Shown here one piece after another: positions 43,381-54,683 of a stretch of DNA of 64,000 bases. The translations under genes and the position numbers were made by a program. Positions within the stretch are counted from its first letter, which is position 1. Every line of letters begins with the position of its first letter. The notes under the pieces are model-generated. The model was given only the letters and a program-made list of their open reading frames with translations. It was not told where the DNA came from and ran no database searches. Origin of the DNA: Isochrysis galbana (lineage: Eukaryota; Haptophyta; Isochrysidales; Isochrysidaceae); contig CM030940.1 of NCBI GenBank assembly GCA_018136815.1, positions 2,277,915 to 2,341,914 of the forward strand, in the 5' to 3' direction.

Positions 43381-44087
43381 GGGTGTAACAGGTCAGATGT
43401 TGCCCATTACTGGGTAATAATGTGGTATTAATTTGTTAACGGGCTTAACCCAGCCCTAGCCTTGGCGAATAAGAATAAGCTTATTAAGTATTTAGGCGGG
43501 CCTTTCCATTTCGAAATGCCATTTCTCATTGCCCTATTCATTGTTTGTAGCTGGTGCTGTTGCCCTAGGCAGCACCCCATAATCCATAATGATAATGATT
43601 AATGAGGGACCAGGCTATACTAACTCTCAAGGTGATTATTATTATCATTATCATCAGTCATCAGGATAGGGATAGGGCATAGAGCTGCGGTCAGCCCACC
43701 TTCAAGAATTTTTTTTGAGCTGCAGTCAGCTCCTCCCTCCACCTCCTCATTTATCATTTACTCCCCGCGCTGTGACGATCGTGGGCGTCTGCGCGTGCTC
43801 AATGGTCAATGACAATGAGAGAAAGAAGCACGCGCAAAATTTAGAATTGCGAATTGCACAGTCAGCAGTAAATAGCATGTCGCGGTCTCACATAGGGGAT
43901 ATCTATTAGATATATTATCGCACGGCTACAACCAGATACAACCACACAATGGCGAGCGAGCGCCTGCCATTGGCCACGCCCGCACACCAACATAGGACGG
44001 GCCCGGGGGCCCACTCGGCGGCGCATTGCCGGCGTTATCGGGCGAGATGCAATGCAGGGAAGTGCGCCCAGCCAAAACGCACTGCGC
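43381..44087. other. Intergenic, no gene seen
   Basis: Contains short ATTATTATCATTATCATC-type simple sequence near 43640 and ends at the 3' end of the EF-G gene. Nothing else recognised. Confidence 0.5.
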
Positions 44088-46053
44088 TCACTCGTCGTCG
44101 TCATCGCCCGTGTTGCCCTTGTACTTGGCGAGAAGCTCCTTCTCGACGTTGGGCGGCACAATCTCGTACGAGTCGAGCTCCATAGTGTATGAGGCGCGGC
44201 CCTTGGTGAGCGAGCGCAGCGAAGAGACGTACTGGAACATGTTGGCGAGCGGCACCTTGGCGCGCACCACCTTCATGTTGCCGCGGTCAGAGAGCTCGGC
44301 GACCATGCCACGACGTGAGTTGATGTCGCCAATCACCTCGCCCATCGATTCTTCCGGTGTGATGACCTCGACCTTCATGTTAGGCTCCATTAGCTTGGCG
44401 CCCGCCTCACGCAGGCCCTTGCGGGCGCATGCGCGCCCCGCAATCTCGAAGGCCATGACGGAGGAGTCGACATCGTGGTAGCCGCCGTCAACGAGCGTGG
44501 CCTTGCATCCGATCACGGGGAAGCCGGCGAGGACGCCATTGGACATGACAGACTCGAGGCCCTTGGCGACGCCTGGGATGTACTCCTTGGGCACGGCGCC
44601 ACCCTTGATCTCCTGCTCGAAGATGAAGCCAGAGGTGCCCTCCTCGCCCTGTAGCGGCTCAAACTTGACCTTGATCTTTGCAAATTGGCCCGAGCCGCCC
44701 GACTGCTTCTTGTGCGTATGCTCAATCTCGCACGAGCGCGTGATGGCCTCGCGGTAGGCGACCTGCGGCGGGCCAATGTCGCACTCAACCTTGAACTCCC
44801 GCTTCATGCGATCGCAGATGATGTCGAGGTGGAGCTCGCCCATGCCCTCGATAACCGTCTGACCGGTCTCCTCATCGCGCGAAAAGCGGAAGGAGGGGTC
44901 CTCTGCGGCGAGCTTGATGAGCGCGTTGGTCATCTTCTCCTGGTCAGCCTTCGTCTTGGGCTCGACGGAGACCTTGATCACGGGCTCAGGGAACTCCATC
45001 TTCTCAAGAATGACAGGCGCGTCGGGGTCGCAGAGAGTCTCGCCGGTGGTCGTGTCCTTGCAGCCGACGATGGCGATGATGTCGCCGGCGCGTGCAATCT
45101 CGATGTCAGTGCGGTCATTGGCGTTCATCTCGAGCATGCGACCCACCCTTTCGCGCTTACCCTTGACCGAGTTGAGGACCGAGGCGCCCTTCTCGAGGAC
45201 GCCTGAGTAGATGCGTGCGAAGGTGAGCGTGCCGACGAAGGGATCCGACATGATCTTGAAGGCGAGCGCGGCAAAGGGCTCGTCATCAGACGAGGGGCGC
45301 GTCATTGGCGTCTCGCCATCGACAGAAGTGCCCTTGATAGCCTCGACATCGATCGGCGAGGGCATGTAATCAATGATGGCGTCAAGGAGCGGCTGGACGC
45401 CCTTGTTCTTGAAGGCGGTACCCGTGATGACCGGTACGAAGGCGCCCTGAAGCGTGCCCTTGCGGATGAGCTTCTTGAGTTCGATCGGCGAAGGCTCCTC
45501 ACCCTCAAGGTAAGCCATCAGCGCATCCTCGTCGAGCTCGACAGCCTGGGTACGTGTGGTGCAGGGGTGGGTACGTGTGGTGCAGGGAGTGGCCGGAACC
45601 GGTCGGTCGGCGGTCGCCACGAGCGGGCTCGGGGTTGGGCGGCGCGGCGTGGGGTTGTGCGCGCACCATCTCGACAAGCTCGGCATGGTACTCTTCCGCC
45701 TTTTCCTTGAGATCGTCGGGGATGTCGCCAATCTCGAAGGTGGCGCCAAGGTCCTCGCCGAGCCAGCGGATGGACTTCATTTGCACGAGGTCGACAACGC
45801 CCTCAAACTCCGACTCCTTGCCGATTGGCAGCTGAAGAACGGCGGGCTTGGCGCCAAGCAGGTCGATGATGGTCTTGACGCAGAAGTAGAAGTCGGCGCC
45901 GGTGCGGTCCATCTTGTTGAGGAAGCACATGCGAGGCACCTTGTACTTGTCCGCCTGCCGCCAAACGGTCTCGGACTGTGGCTCCACGCCAGCAACGCCA
46001 TCAAAGACGGCGACTGCGCCGTCGAGGACACGGAGCGAGCGTTCGACCTCGAG

Positions 46054-46092
<39 letters not shown>

Positions 46093-47651
46093 GCGGTGCT
46101 CGCCCGGGTTGGCGACGTTGCCGCAGCCTTAGCGGAGGGGCGAGGGGCGCAGGCGATGGGTCCGGGCGGGGTCAGCATTGGGTGCGTGTCAAGTTCATGT
46201 CAAGCTCGCGAATGCGTTTCCGCTGCTGCCCAGCCGCTCGATCCCGTGCTCAACCCCCTCCACCCCTTACTCACCCTTGACGGAAGGATCCCAGTAGCAA
46301 GTGGTGGCGGCCGACGTGATGGTAATGCCACGCTCCTGCTCCTGCACCATCCAGTCCATCGTGGCACCTCCCTCGTGGACCTCGCCGATCTTGTACGTCT
46401 TGCCCGTATAGAACAGGATGCGCTCGGTCGTGGTGGTCTTGCCTGGAGGCGGGGGAAGTTGGGTCGACATCATGCACCGGACTAGGTGGATGTGGCTCTA
46501 GAAGGCGTAGTGCTGGGCGGCTGAGAGGAAAATGGGGACCCCTCACATGCGTGCGAACACGGAAGGATGTTTGCGAGGGGGGGGGAACAGAAGTGCGGAA
46601 AAGGGCCTTACGATTCCACGATGCAGCACAGAAGAAAAGCGGGAGCGGGTATGGTGGGTAGCATTTGGGGGCGAGGCAAGAGCGCGGGAGAGCAAACAGC
46701 AGGGAGAGGGAATGGAAGCGGTTGTCGAGTAAAAGGCGAAGAAGCCAGAGGGCTTCTCCATGCCGATTGGGGTGGGATGGTGAGAGTTACAGATGGGGGG
46801 TGGGAGAGATGACGCGCACAAGCAGCGCAGCGTCAGAGGGCCTCGGGGTCTCGGGGGGTGAGAAAGGGGTGTGGCATGGGGAATGCCTAAAGTGACAGAG
46901 AGGAAGGGACAGAAAGGTGGAGTACGGGGGAAGGTGTGGAAGAGAAGAGAGGTGGGCGGGATCGAGCTGTGGAAAAGATATCCGGAAAGATCAGTGCGCC
47001 CTAGCAAACGCGGGAGGATGAAGGAGAAAGGCGAAGAAGAAGGGAAACAAGGGAAAGCACGAGTAGGGGGAAGGAGTGGGAGAGAAAGGGGCTGATGTGG
47101 CCAGGGAAGAAGCCCTCGGACCATGTTGAGCGGTTTATGAAGCACACTGGAGACATGAGCGCAGCGGAGGAACAGAAGAGCGGCAGAGAAGCAGGAGAGA
47201 CATGGAGAAGCAGCGACAGAAATGGAGTAAAAGCAAGGAGGGCAAGAGAGGGAAGAGAGAGGGAAGAGGGGGGCGGGAAGAGAAGAAGAGTGAGGGGGGG
47301 GGACAGAGAGACAGGAAGGGAGCGAATGAGGGAGACCAGAAGGAGGGAGAAGAGAGAAAGAGAGGTAGAGCGGGGGGGGGGGGGGTGGGGGAGGGAGCGA
47401 GGGAGGAGGGGGATAGGGAGGAAGGGGGGTGGAGATAGAGAGAGAGAAGGGAAAGAAGAGAGAAGATAGAGAAGAAGCTCACCCGCATCGATGTGTGCCA
47501 TGATGCCCACATTGCGGTACATCGCGAGGTCGACGTCGCGCTTGGTGGCCGTCTGGGCCATGCGCACGCCCGACACGCGTGCGTCACCGCGCGCCGACAA
47601 CGACGAGAGCTGGAGGCCCTGTACGAGCAGAGGGGCGAGGAGGAGACCCAT
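44088..47651 (-). CDS. Elongation factor G, organelle type (probably plastid)
   Basis: Four exons on the minus strand: 47651-47483, 46442-46275, 46127-45667, 45545-44088; phases match and give 751 aa. EF-G drives ribosome translocation using GTP. GTPase motifs: [15 protein letters not shown] (split by intron 1), [34 protein letters not shown]. Downstream domains are complete: domain II ([15 protein letters not shown]), domain III ([20 protein letters not shown]), domain IV ([29 protein letters not shown]) and domain V ([32 protein letters not shown]). The first about 35 residues ([20 protein letters not shown], then RGDARVSG) look like a signal peptide plus basic transit region, suggesting import into a complex plastid. 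A mitochondrial role is the alternative. The C-terminus is acidic (GNTGDDDDE). Confidence 0.9.
46443..47482 (-). other. Intron 1 of EF-G, strongly pyrimidine-rich in the transcript
   Basis: This 1.04-kb intron (donor GTGAGC, acceptor CCTCCAG) is almost all C/U in the RNA over 46540-47475. It is far longer than the other EF-G introns (147 and 121 bp). Confidence 0.75.
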
Positions 47652-48540
47652 GCTTCTCTCTCTCTCGCTCGCTCGCTCGGAGAGAGGGGGTAGAAGGGGG
47701 GTGCGAGGGTGACAGGGTGGAGCGAGAATACGTAAGAGACGGCCGTGTTTACACGAGTACCGAGCGTGGGGCGGAAGGCTCGTGCCGGGCGCCCTCTCGT
47801 TCTTGCCACACTCTCCGTGTTCGCAGGCTCGTCGCGCGAGCCGACCCGATGGGTTTTATTACGTCACGAGGGAGAAGAGAATAGAATCCGACGGAGCGTC
47901 GGCCCCCCCCCCCCCCCCGGCCGCCGCTTCCCCCCCTCTCTCCCCCTGTGAGAGAGAGAGAGAGAAGGGCCGCGAGGACTCCACGAAACTCCTCCTCGGG
48001 AGATTGTGGAGGGGATTCTCTAACTTCTACGCGGGGCCTTCCCATCCGCGGGGGAAGGGGGCACTCTCTACTTTCTACGGAGGCCCCCGCCCGCGTCGAG
48101 CGCCATCGAGAAGCTCGGAACGTTCGCAGAAGCTTCCCGCCCCCCGCGGCCACCACGCGCGCCTCTGCCGACGGGGACGAACCGAGGCGATTTCTATTGT
48201 TTTCGAGATCGGCCTTTTTTTTGTTCGTTCGCAGTTCGCACAGCACCTGTGCACTCCTCGACCTCAGCTCTCAGCTCACACCGTCGCTCCGCCTCCATAT
48301 CCTACAGTATGGGTGCACCATTAAGAAAACAGGACTCCAAAGCTTCTAAAGCTTTCTTGCCCCCACCGGGCTCCGCCCGGGGGTTTCTTATTTGAGGTTT
48401 CTTAGGCGCGGGGTGGGGTGGGGGGGGGGGGTCTTATTTCTTGCGGAGACGAAAGTCGAGTGCGCGGGCCACCCCCCCCCCCCCGCGCGCCCCCCCCCCC
48501 CCGCCCCCCCCCGCGCCGTGGCCCCAACAAACTCCGCCCC
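47652..48540. other. Intergenic with long C runs
   Basis: Upstream region of EF-G. Holds a C run at 47900-47918, a GA-repeat at 47949-47967 and a C-rich patch at 48472-48512. No gene recognised. Confidence 0.5.
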
Positions 48541-48543
48541 CAA

Positions 48544-49615
48544 ATGCCCTCGCTCGTCGCCATGGTCTTGGGACTGAGGGAGCTGTTCGGCACCCCTCCC
48601 GGCGGGCAGCTCACTGAGGACGTCGCAAAGATGCGACGCGAAATGGGCTTGCCCGCCGCAGGCTCGCTCCTGCAGCAGGTGGAGGAGTTGTGGAATATCA
48701 CAGGTTTGGGAGGCAGCCCCCCCCGAAGAGCGTCGGAGCTGGCAGCTCCCCCTCCCCCCCCCCAAACCAGCCCTGCGACCGGGAGGAAGGGGGGACGAGT
48801 GCGACGCACGGCGGCACAGGACGCACGGCAGCAGCTTCTCGGCTCGCCCAGCAAACTCGGCGGGGAGGAGATTATGCGGGCCAACAGACGGGGACGAAGA
48901 GGAAGAGGGCGGCAACGAGCGCTGCAGTAGTGGACCCGAAGCAACCGACCCTCTTGACGACTATGCCGATGGCGACGAGAATCTACGTGACGTCGGCGGC
49001 CCGGCGAGCGGCCTCGCAAGCCATGGCGTCGGTCTGCTTGTCATCCGACGAGTTCATGGGAGAAGTCGGCTTACAGGTGAGCCGCTCAAGGCCCCTGAGC
49101 CGACGTTCGGGTGCGAGTGGTGCGGCCGCTCCTTCCCTAAGGCCATGAGCTTGCGATTGCACTGTCTGCACAAGCATGCATGCAGCGAAGCGGGGGAAGA
49201 AGTGCAGAAAACCCCAGGCCAGCAGTTGGCTCTCCCCAAAGAAGCCCCTGTAACTGTCACACTGTCTCCTTGGCGCGTCGAAGCCAACGGCAGAGTCGCA
49301 TTCGCCATTCGGGTGAACGGCAGGTCCGTCACTGACTGGCGCGCCCAGAGAGAGGCGGATGAGGCGGCTGCTGCTGAGGCTCGAAGGCGGAGAGAGCGAG
49401 AGTGCTACAGGCGCATGAGTTTCGACGAGAATGGAGGTGTAGGTGAGGGGAGGCGGGGCTCCCATCGTAGGCACCAGTACACCGTGAAGGAAAAGTTGAT
49501 GCTCCTTGATGTCTTTGACAAGGTTGCACAGGACCCGACGTGCGCGAATAAACTCCACGCGTTCAACTCGCACGTTGCTGAGGGAATGGTGCCTAGGTAC
49601 ACTTGGAACATTTAA
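48544..49615 (+). pseudogene. Transposase-like fragment: N-terminal frame, C2H2 zinc finger, CENP-B-type HTH
   Basis: A first frame (MPSLVAMVLGLRELFGTPPG...LLQQVEELWNITG) ends at 48930. A second frame, open from at least 48985 to the TAA at 49613-49615, contains a C2H2 finger (FGCEWCGRSFPKAMSLRLHC then LHKH) and a region YTVKEKLMLLDVFDKVAQDP resembling the helix-turn-helix of CENP-B/Tigger (pogo) transposases. Protein similarity would normally continue with the rest of the DNA-binding domain and a DDE domain, but it stops at 49615 before repeat family 5. The frames could be joined by an intron. I read it as the 5' part of a pogo/Tigger-like gene, now truncated. A domesticated zinc-finger gene is the alternative. 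Confidence 0.4.
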
Positions 49616-49739
49616 TGAGGACATGCATGTGGTAACTCAATAGCCAAGGTTTGGGACAAAATAACATGGTATGCTCATGCTCTCACCTAGCAAAGTCCGT
49701 CCTAGTTTCTAGGACTAGTCCTAGAAAGCTGGGTACCTT

Positions 49740-50240
49740 TATCCGGTATCGAGCAGAGAGACGAGGGTGCGATCCGATGGCGACAGGCGTACGCTGACGG
49801 GCTGAGGCCCGTCAGCAGAGGAAGGCGGGCAGGCGGGCTTGGGCGAGGGCGAGGACGGCGGCGAAAGCGACATCGAGCGAGAGGCGAGAGGCGAGGGTGA
49901 GTGTGAGGAGGGCTGTGATGGCAGGGGCTGGCGAGAGAAGGAGAGGTTGTAGGGTATGAGTGTTACGAGAGCGAGAACGACGAGAACGAGAGCGACGAAT
50001 GACGAATGACGACGGGACGACGGACAGAGACACCCAGGAAAACACCCCGACTCTCGCCCCACGACTTTCTCACATAACTCGACTGAAATCAAACCCAAAC
50101 ACTCCGGCCAGACGACGACGGACGACGATCAGAAGGCGATCTGTCGGCGATCCCGTCTGGAAGGGGAATCGCACCATAACGGAAACGAGGGGCAATCCTG
50201 CCTCACAAGATTCCAAGAGACCTACCAAATAAGACGAAAG
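49740..50240 (+). repeat. Dispersed repeat family 5, most complete copy
   Basis: Contains both segments found separately at 4141-4345/4895-5110 and 3453-3668. Includes the GAGAACGACGAGAACGAGAGC microrepeat-like stretch at 49970-50000. Confidence 0.6.
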
Positions 50241-50441
50241 GAGTGCGATGTGCCTAAGGGGGAGATACGAAGAGGTCGTAAATTAAACCTGATTGCCCGC
50301 AGAAGCAGATAAAGAACCGCTGTAGAGATAGCAAATTAAACCTATTTGCGAGGCGCCTGGGAGGAAGAAAGGTGGGGAAACTTCCCTTCTCTTTCGAGAG
50401 AAAGAGAGAGGGCGCTCCACAACCCACGATCTCATGCATCC

Positions 50442-50952
50442 AAGCGAAGCTTTTGACCGAGAACGAGAACGAGAGAATTATAACGATAAATACCGAACGA
50501 CGAAGAGAAGAGCGAAGCCTAACGAGTGTCGATTCGCGAATGCGACACTAGAGGACCTAATATCATGATATCAGGACCTAATATCAGCCTAATGGAGCAT
50601 CTATGGCTGTATTCGGCCATCGGCCATCGGCCATCGTCCAAGTACATTCAACATTCAAATGCGCGGTACCAAATACATATACGTATATCTTACACAAATG
50701 CAGTACCGGTACCGGGGGGGGAGCTCCCATTTCCCAAGCCTTCCCCCCCCTCGCCAATCATCAATCATGGATCATTATGGATGTTGCATCAGCTTATGAG
50801 CTCGCAATTTTCAATTTTGTCGCAATCGCATTCGCGAATCGACACTCGTTAGGCTTCTCTTTCGTCGTTCGTCGTTTGTCGTTTCGGCATTTGTCGTTGT
50901 ATGATTCTCAGCTTTCTCTCGTTCTCGGTCAAAAAACTTCGCGTGGCGCGTG
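50442..50952. repeat. Inverted-repeat element, arms about 100 bp
   Basis: Left arm 50442-50545 and right arm 50826-50952 are imperfect reverse complements, from GCGAAG-TTTTGACCGAGAAC at the outside to a near-perfect inner block GCCTAACGAGTGTCGATTCG...CGA (32 bases). The centre (280 bases) carries a repeated GGACCTAATATCA. No TSD found outside the arms, so it could be a fold-back transposon or an inverted duplication. Confidence 0.65.
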
Positions 50953-51037
50953 GACCCCTGGCCCCTGCCTGGCCCTTGGGCTGCCTTGCTTGTGGAAGAA
51001 TCTTGGAGGAAGGCGAAGGCGCGCTTCTAGCTAAGTT

Positions 51038-51440
51038 GTTCCACAGGTACCGGTACCGGTACCGGTGGACCGGTACCGGGTCCGCCGGACCCGGTGGTGC
51101 GTACAGTATGGTGTAGCCGGGAGGGCTGTGCGCTGTGCTCGAGCGGGAAGAGGAAATGGGGATTGAAGTTGAAGATCCCCCAACGGAGGAAGGGGGGCAG
51201 GGGGAGGAGGAGGAGGAGGAGTTCTAATAGCTCATAGCGAGCGTGGCGGGAGCGCGTGGACGGCGATCCCTCGGTGTGGGCGGTGGGCGTATTGCGTATA
51301 TTGTGTAGCTGTCTGTATGCTGTATGTACACTATAAGAGTATCTAATGGTATAATTAGAGTATTATAATAAGTACCACAGGTACGGTACCGTACCGGTAC
51401 CGGTACCGGGTGAAGCCTCTCAAGACCCGGTGGAACCGGT
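51038..51440. repeat. Two GGTACCGG palindromic microrepeat clusters
   Basis: CCACAGGTACCGGTACCGG at about 51043 and CCACAGGTACGGTACCG followed by GGTACCGG units at about 51377. A smaller patch is at 50703. The interval between them has no gene. Confidence 0.65.
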
Positions 51441-51988
51441 ATACGGTGGAACAGTGGAACAACTTAGGCTTCTAGAGTGGTTTTGTGCCCGTACATACAG
51501 CGTTTTCGTACATAACACGTAACGTTGAATTACTTTTCGCTTCTTTTGTTCATAGTAGTACAACTTACACGCGAGACTGACAACAACACAACAACGCCGC
51601 AGCCCATCCGCCTCGAGAAGAGCAAGATAGAGGAGAAGAGTAGTAGACACGGCTCTCCGCGTAGAAGTGGAAAGAAAGGCCACCTCCGCTTCCCCCCCCC
51701 CCTTCCGGTATCACCCACTCCGCCTTCCCTCCCTCGTGCTCTCTCATCTCGCCCCGCGAGAGTAGTTAGCGATCCGCGCGCGAGACCACGACGCGCCGCG
51801 GCCGCTCCACGCGTGACAATTCACATAAACAGGTCGATTTACTTGAGTAACGCGCTTGCCCTTTGCATGCGATGCACGTTTGACTCTCTACCTGATCCTC
51901 CCGGATTTTATTATATGAAATGGTAGGTTCTATTCAGTACCGAGGGGGTGCCGTGCTTCCTCCGGTGGTGTCCTCGGTCGCCGTCAGG

Positions 51989-53597
51989 ATGCTGCACCTG
52001 GTCGCTCTCTCCGCGTCTTGCCTCGTAGTCTTCTCCCCTACGTGCCCGGGCCGCGTGGGCGTGGCGCCGGTGTGGCGGGCACGTCCTGCGCTCTCGCGCG
52101 CGCGTGTGCCCCTTGCGCTCCAGGGCCCGCCTCCCCCGGTCCCTGGAGAAGAGGAGGAGGACCCGGAGGATAAGCTCAATGCGGCCTACAGGCTGCTGGG
52201 GGTGACTCAGGTGAGAGGGGAGGGGAGGGAGGGGCGGAAGTGGGGGAGGGGGGCTGACGGCTCAGGTGAGAGGGGGGGGAGGTAGGGTGAGTAGGAGAAG
52301 CTCAACGCGGCCTACAGGCTGCTGGGGGTGACTCAGGTGAGAGAGGAGGGAGGGGCGGAGGGGGAGTGAGTAGGAGAAGCTCAACCTCATGTGAGGGAGG
52401 AGGGGAAGAAGGGGGGAACGGGGGCGAGAATGGAGGGGGAAGGGGGGGGGGGGGGGGGGCGAAGGAAAGAGGAGAGGTCCTGACACACCCGATCGAGCGG
52501 TACCACTCCCTTTGCTGGTCGCTCGCTGGATTGAGGAGGGGAGTGGCTCGGCCGTCAACAAACTGCATAGGGTGAGGGAGCGCAGTGCTGCTCTCCCGCC
52601 TGACCCCGGGCGGCTCTCTCAAATGTTCGCTCGGACGCCGGCCACCACTGCCTTAGCCGCCGCGCGCACATACTTGTCGATAGGAAAACGCGCCCTCCTT
52701 TTCTGCGGGGTTGGAAAGGGTGCAGAGGAACATGGCAGGGTGATAGGCTTCCCTAACGAGATTTCGAGACAACGAGTTGAAAACGCTCCGGCAAAGAATG
52801 GATTGGGACTTGTGGAGAGCACTGAAGGGGAACTGTCGCTGCCGGTGAAGCGAATGTTTGGGAACCGCGTTCACATGTAGCATCATAGCACACTACTGCG
52901 GTATGGTAGGGGTGGCGTCCCGCGGTGCCGCCTCCCTCAGCACCGACCTGCTCGCATGTGCCCGCCCCCGCAGGACGCGGGCTACGATGAGGTGACTGAC
53001 GCGCACATCGAGCTGACCGAGCGCTACTCGGATGACCCGGCGCGCGTGCAGCGGCTGGATGATGCCAAAGATCTCGTCGTCGCGGAGCAGCTCCGGAGGC
53101 GTATGGCGGGTGAGCTGCGACCTGTCGTCACCGAATCGCCGTGGGACAAGAAGCCTGTCCAACGCGAGATGCCATGGGTGCCAGTCGTCGAGTTTCTGCA
53201 AAAGTTCATCCGGCCACCTGGATTTGGGCACTTCAAGACCGTGTCGCCCATGTTCACCATCCTGCTTGCCATGCCTTGGTTCGCGCCCAGCGTCGTTGGC
53301 TCTGTCACGCTACTCAGCTGCGTCGCCGGCTTCGCTTTCACTTACAATCGCGGGCAGGCGGACGTGCCCAAGGATGAATGGGGCCAGGTGGGCGAGATCA
53401 GGCCGTACAAGCGCAAGCCGATGCTTATCACAATCGCCTGCTGCACCATCACCTACACCATCGCCACTGTGCTCGCAAAGCGCGTCGTGGGTGGGATGGT
53501 AGGCGCGCCGCGCGGCTTCGACGCCATCGTCAAGTCCAGCTTCCTCTGCCTCGGCCTCTTCTTCCAGGCCCTCATCGTCGACGTCCACGCCGTCTGA
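51989..53597 (+). CDS. CPP1/DUF3353-like chloroplast J-like membrane protein
   Basis: Exons 51989-52210 and 52974-53597 (281 aa, phase 0). The start MLHLVALSASCLVVFSP could be a signal peptide, followed by an Arg/Ala-rich, transit-like segment. The core begins EDKLNAAYRLLGVTQ, DAGYDEVTDAHIELTERYSD (a degenerate J-domain without the HPD motif) and continues into a C-terminal hydrophobic region with three to four membrane segments (FTILLAMPWFAPSVVGSVTL, MLITIACCTITYTIATVLA, SSFLCLGLFFQALIVDVHAV). This is the layout of CPP1 (cell growth defect factor/DUF3353), a plastid chaperone-like protein that stabilises protochlorophyllide oxidoreductase, needed for chlorophyll synthesis. It supports a photosynthetic host. 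The intron contains a partial duplication of the end of exon 1. Confidence 0.8.
52298..52345 (+). repeat. Duplicated 3' end of exon 1 plus donor inside the intron
   Basis: AAGCTCAAYGCGGCCTACAG, GCTGCTGGGGGTGACTCAG, then GTGAGAG at 52170-52217 is repeated at 52298-52345 with one base change; a shorter third trace is at 52374-52386. Confidence 0.9.
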
Positions 53598-54240
53598 GCG
53601 CGCGCTTCGCCGTGAGTTTCCGCCCCCATTATATACGCCAGTACCCGCAGCACCACAGCTCCCCCCACCCTCACCCCCCGCCAAACGGTGGCCACCCGAG
53701 CCTTGGTCGCATGCTCGCATCACCCAGAGATGCACATCTTTGTGCGCCGCGCACGCCATTCTCGTGTCTTGCATGCCGCCACTGCTGCACCTTCCTTTGA
53801 ACACGCTCCGCTTGCGTCTTGAGATATCATCGAGCGAGTAAGCATGTGACATGAACCAGATTAACACGGGCCAGACAGGCAGAATAGCCGACTATGTTGC
53901 GTCTGCACCGCTAGCCAGCATTTGATCGTTATTGTTTTGCTCATAGTCCCTAACGCTAACGTGAGGACGCTCTGAGGCGGGTGTGGTAGTGGCATAGGGA
54001 GCAGTTCTAAAATCAGGTTGAACCCAGCCACACTAGGTAGAAACATAGAAGTAGTGGTATAATAATCAATAATATACCAACGACAAGTAAGTTTATACTT
54101 GGTTGCGATCTGGAGCTTGCCGACGCGTCTCTGGGGAGCGGCGCGCGCTCCATGAGACCATTTTTAACAATAGTAATAGTTCACCAGGAAATAGAAAAAG
54201 CAATCGACGAGAGCTCGCACTCCTAGGAGTGGCCCTAAAC
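53598..54240. other. Intergenic with a degenerate family A 5' end
   Basis: An inverted trace of the family A motif (AGTAAGTTTATACTTGGTTG) is at 54086-54105. Otherwise nothing recognised. Confidence 0.45.
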
Positions 54241-54683
54241 GCTAAACGACGGAGAACCCGACGTTAGCGGAGTGCCTGCAGACAGGATAAGGGAACTCAA
54301 CGACAATATCAAAGAGATCAGAAGCAAGTCCAAACCGTCGAAAAAAGAATGCTTCAACTCCCTAAAACACGAAGAAAGGATGCCTGGAGAATTTTTCCGG
54401 AAGTTCAAAGCAGAGCACACGAACGCGCGTTTGGCAAGGCCACGCCCCCGGGATTTGATGTTAATAACGGTGATGTATGATGTTATATCGCCACAGACCA
54501 CAGAGAGATGTCTCAGAGATACAAACCACGGAATATCTTGGGACCGAAGAATACTTTGGAGAAAACTTCCTTCTATCAGCCAAGGAGAGGAGGACAGAGA
54601 GAGAGAGAGCGAGAGAGAGAGAATCTCGCAGAGCGGCGACTTCAAAGCGTGAAGTCGAAGCAGTCGTGTGCCTGTTTATCACC
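54241..54683 (+). repeat. Repeat family 4, left part, with possible LINE linker fragment
   Basis: 54500-54683 matches the minus strand of 32600-32930. The preceding frame (KKECFNSLKHEERMPGEFFR, KFKAEHTNARLARP) resembles the segment before the RT domain in LINE ORF2, so family 4 may be LINE-derived. The copy continues after the two insertions at 56128-56161 and 58616-58830. Confidence 0.5.

Noticed and set aside
46543-47809. Several Leu/Pro/Ser-rich minus-strand ORFs
   Set aside because: They are the pyrimidine-rich EF-G intron 1; only the ends are coding.
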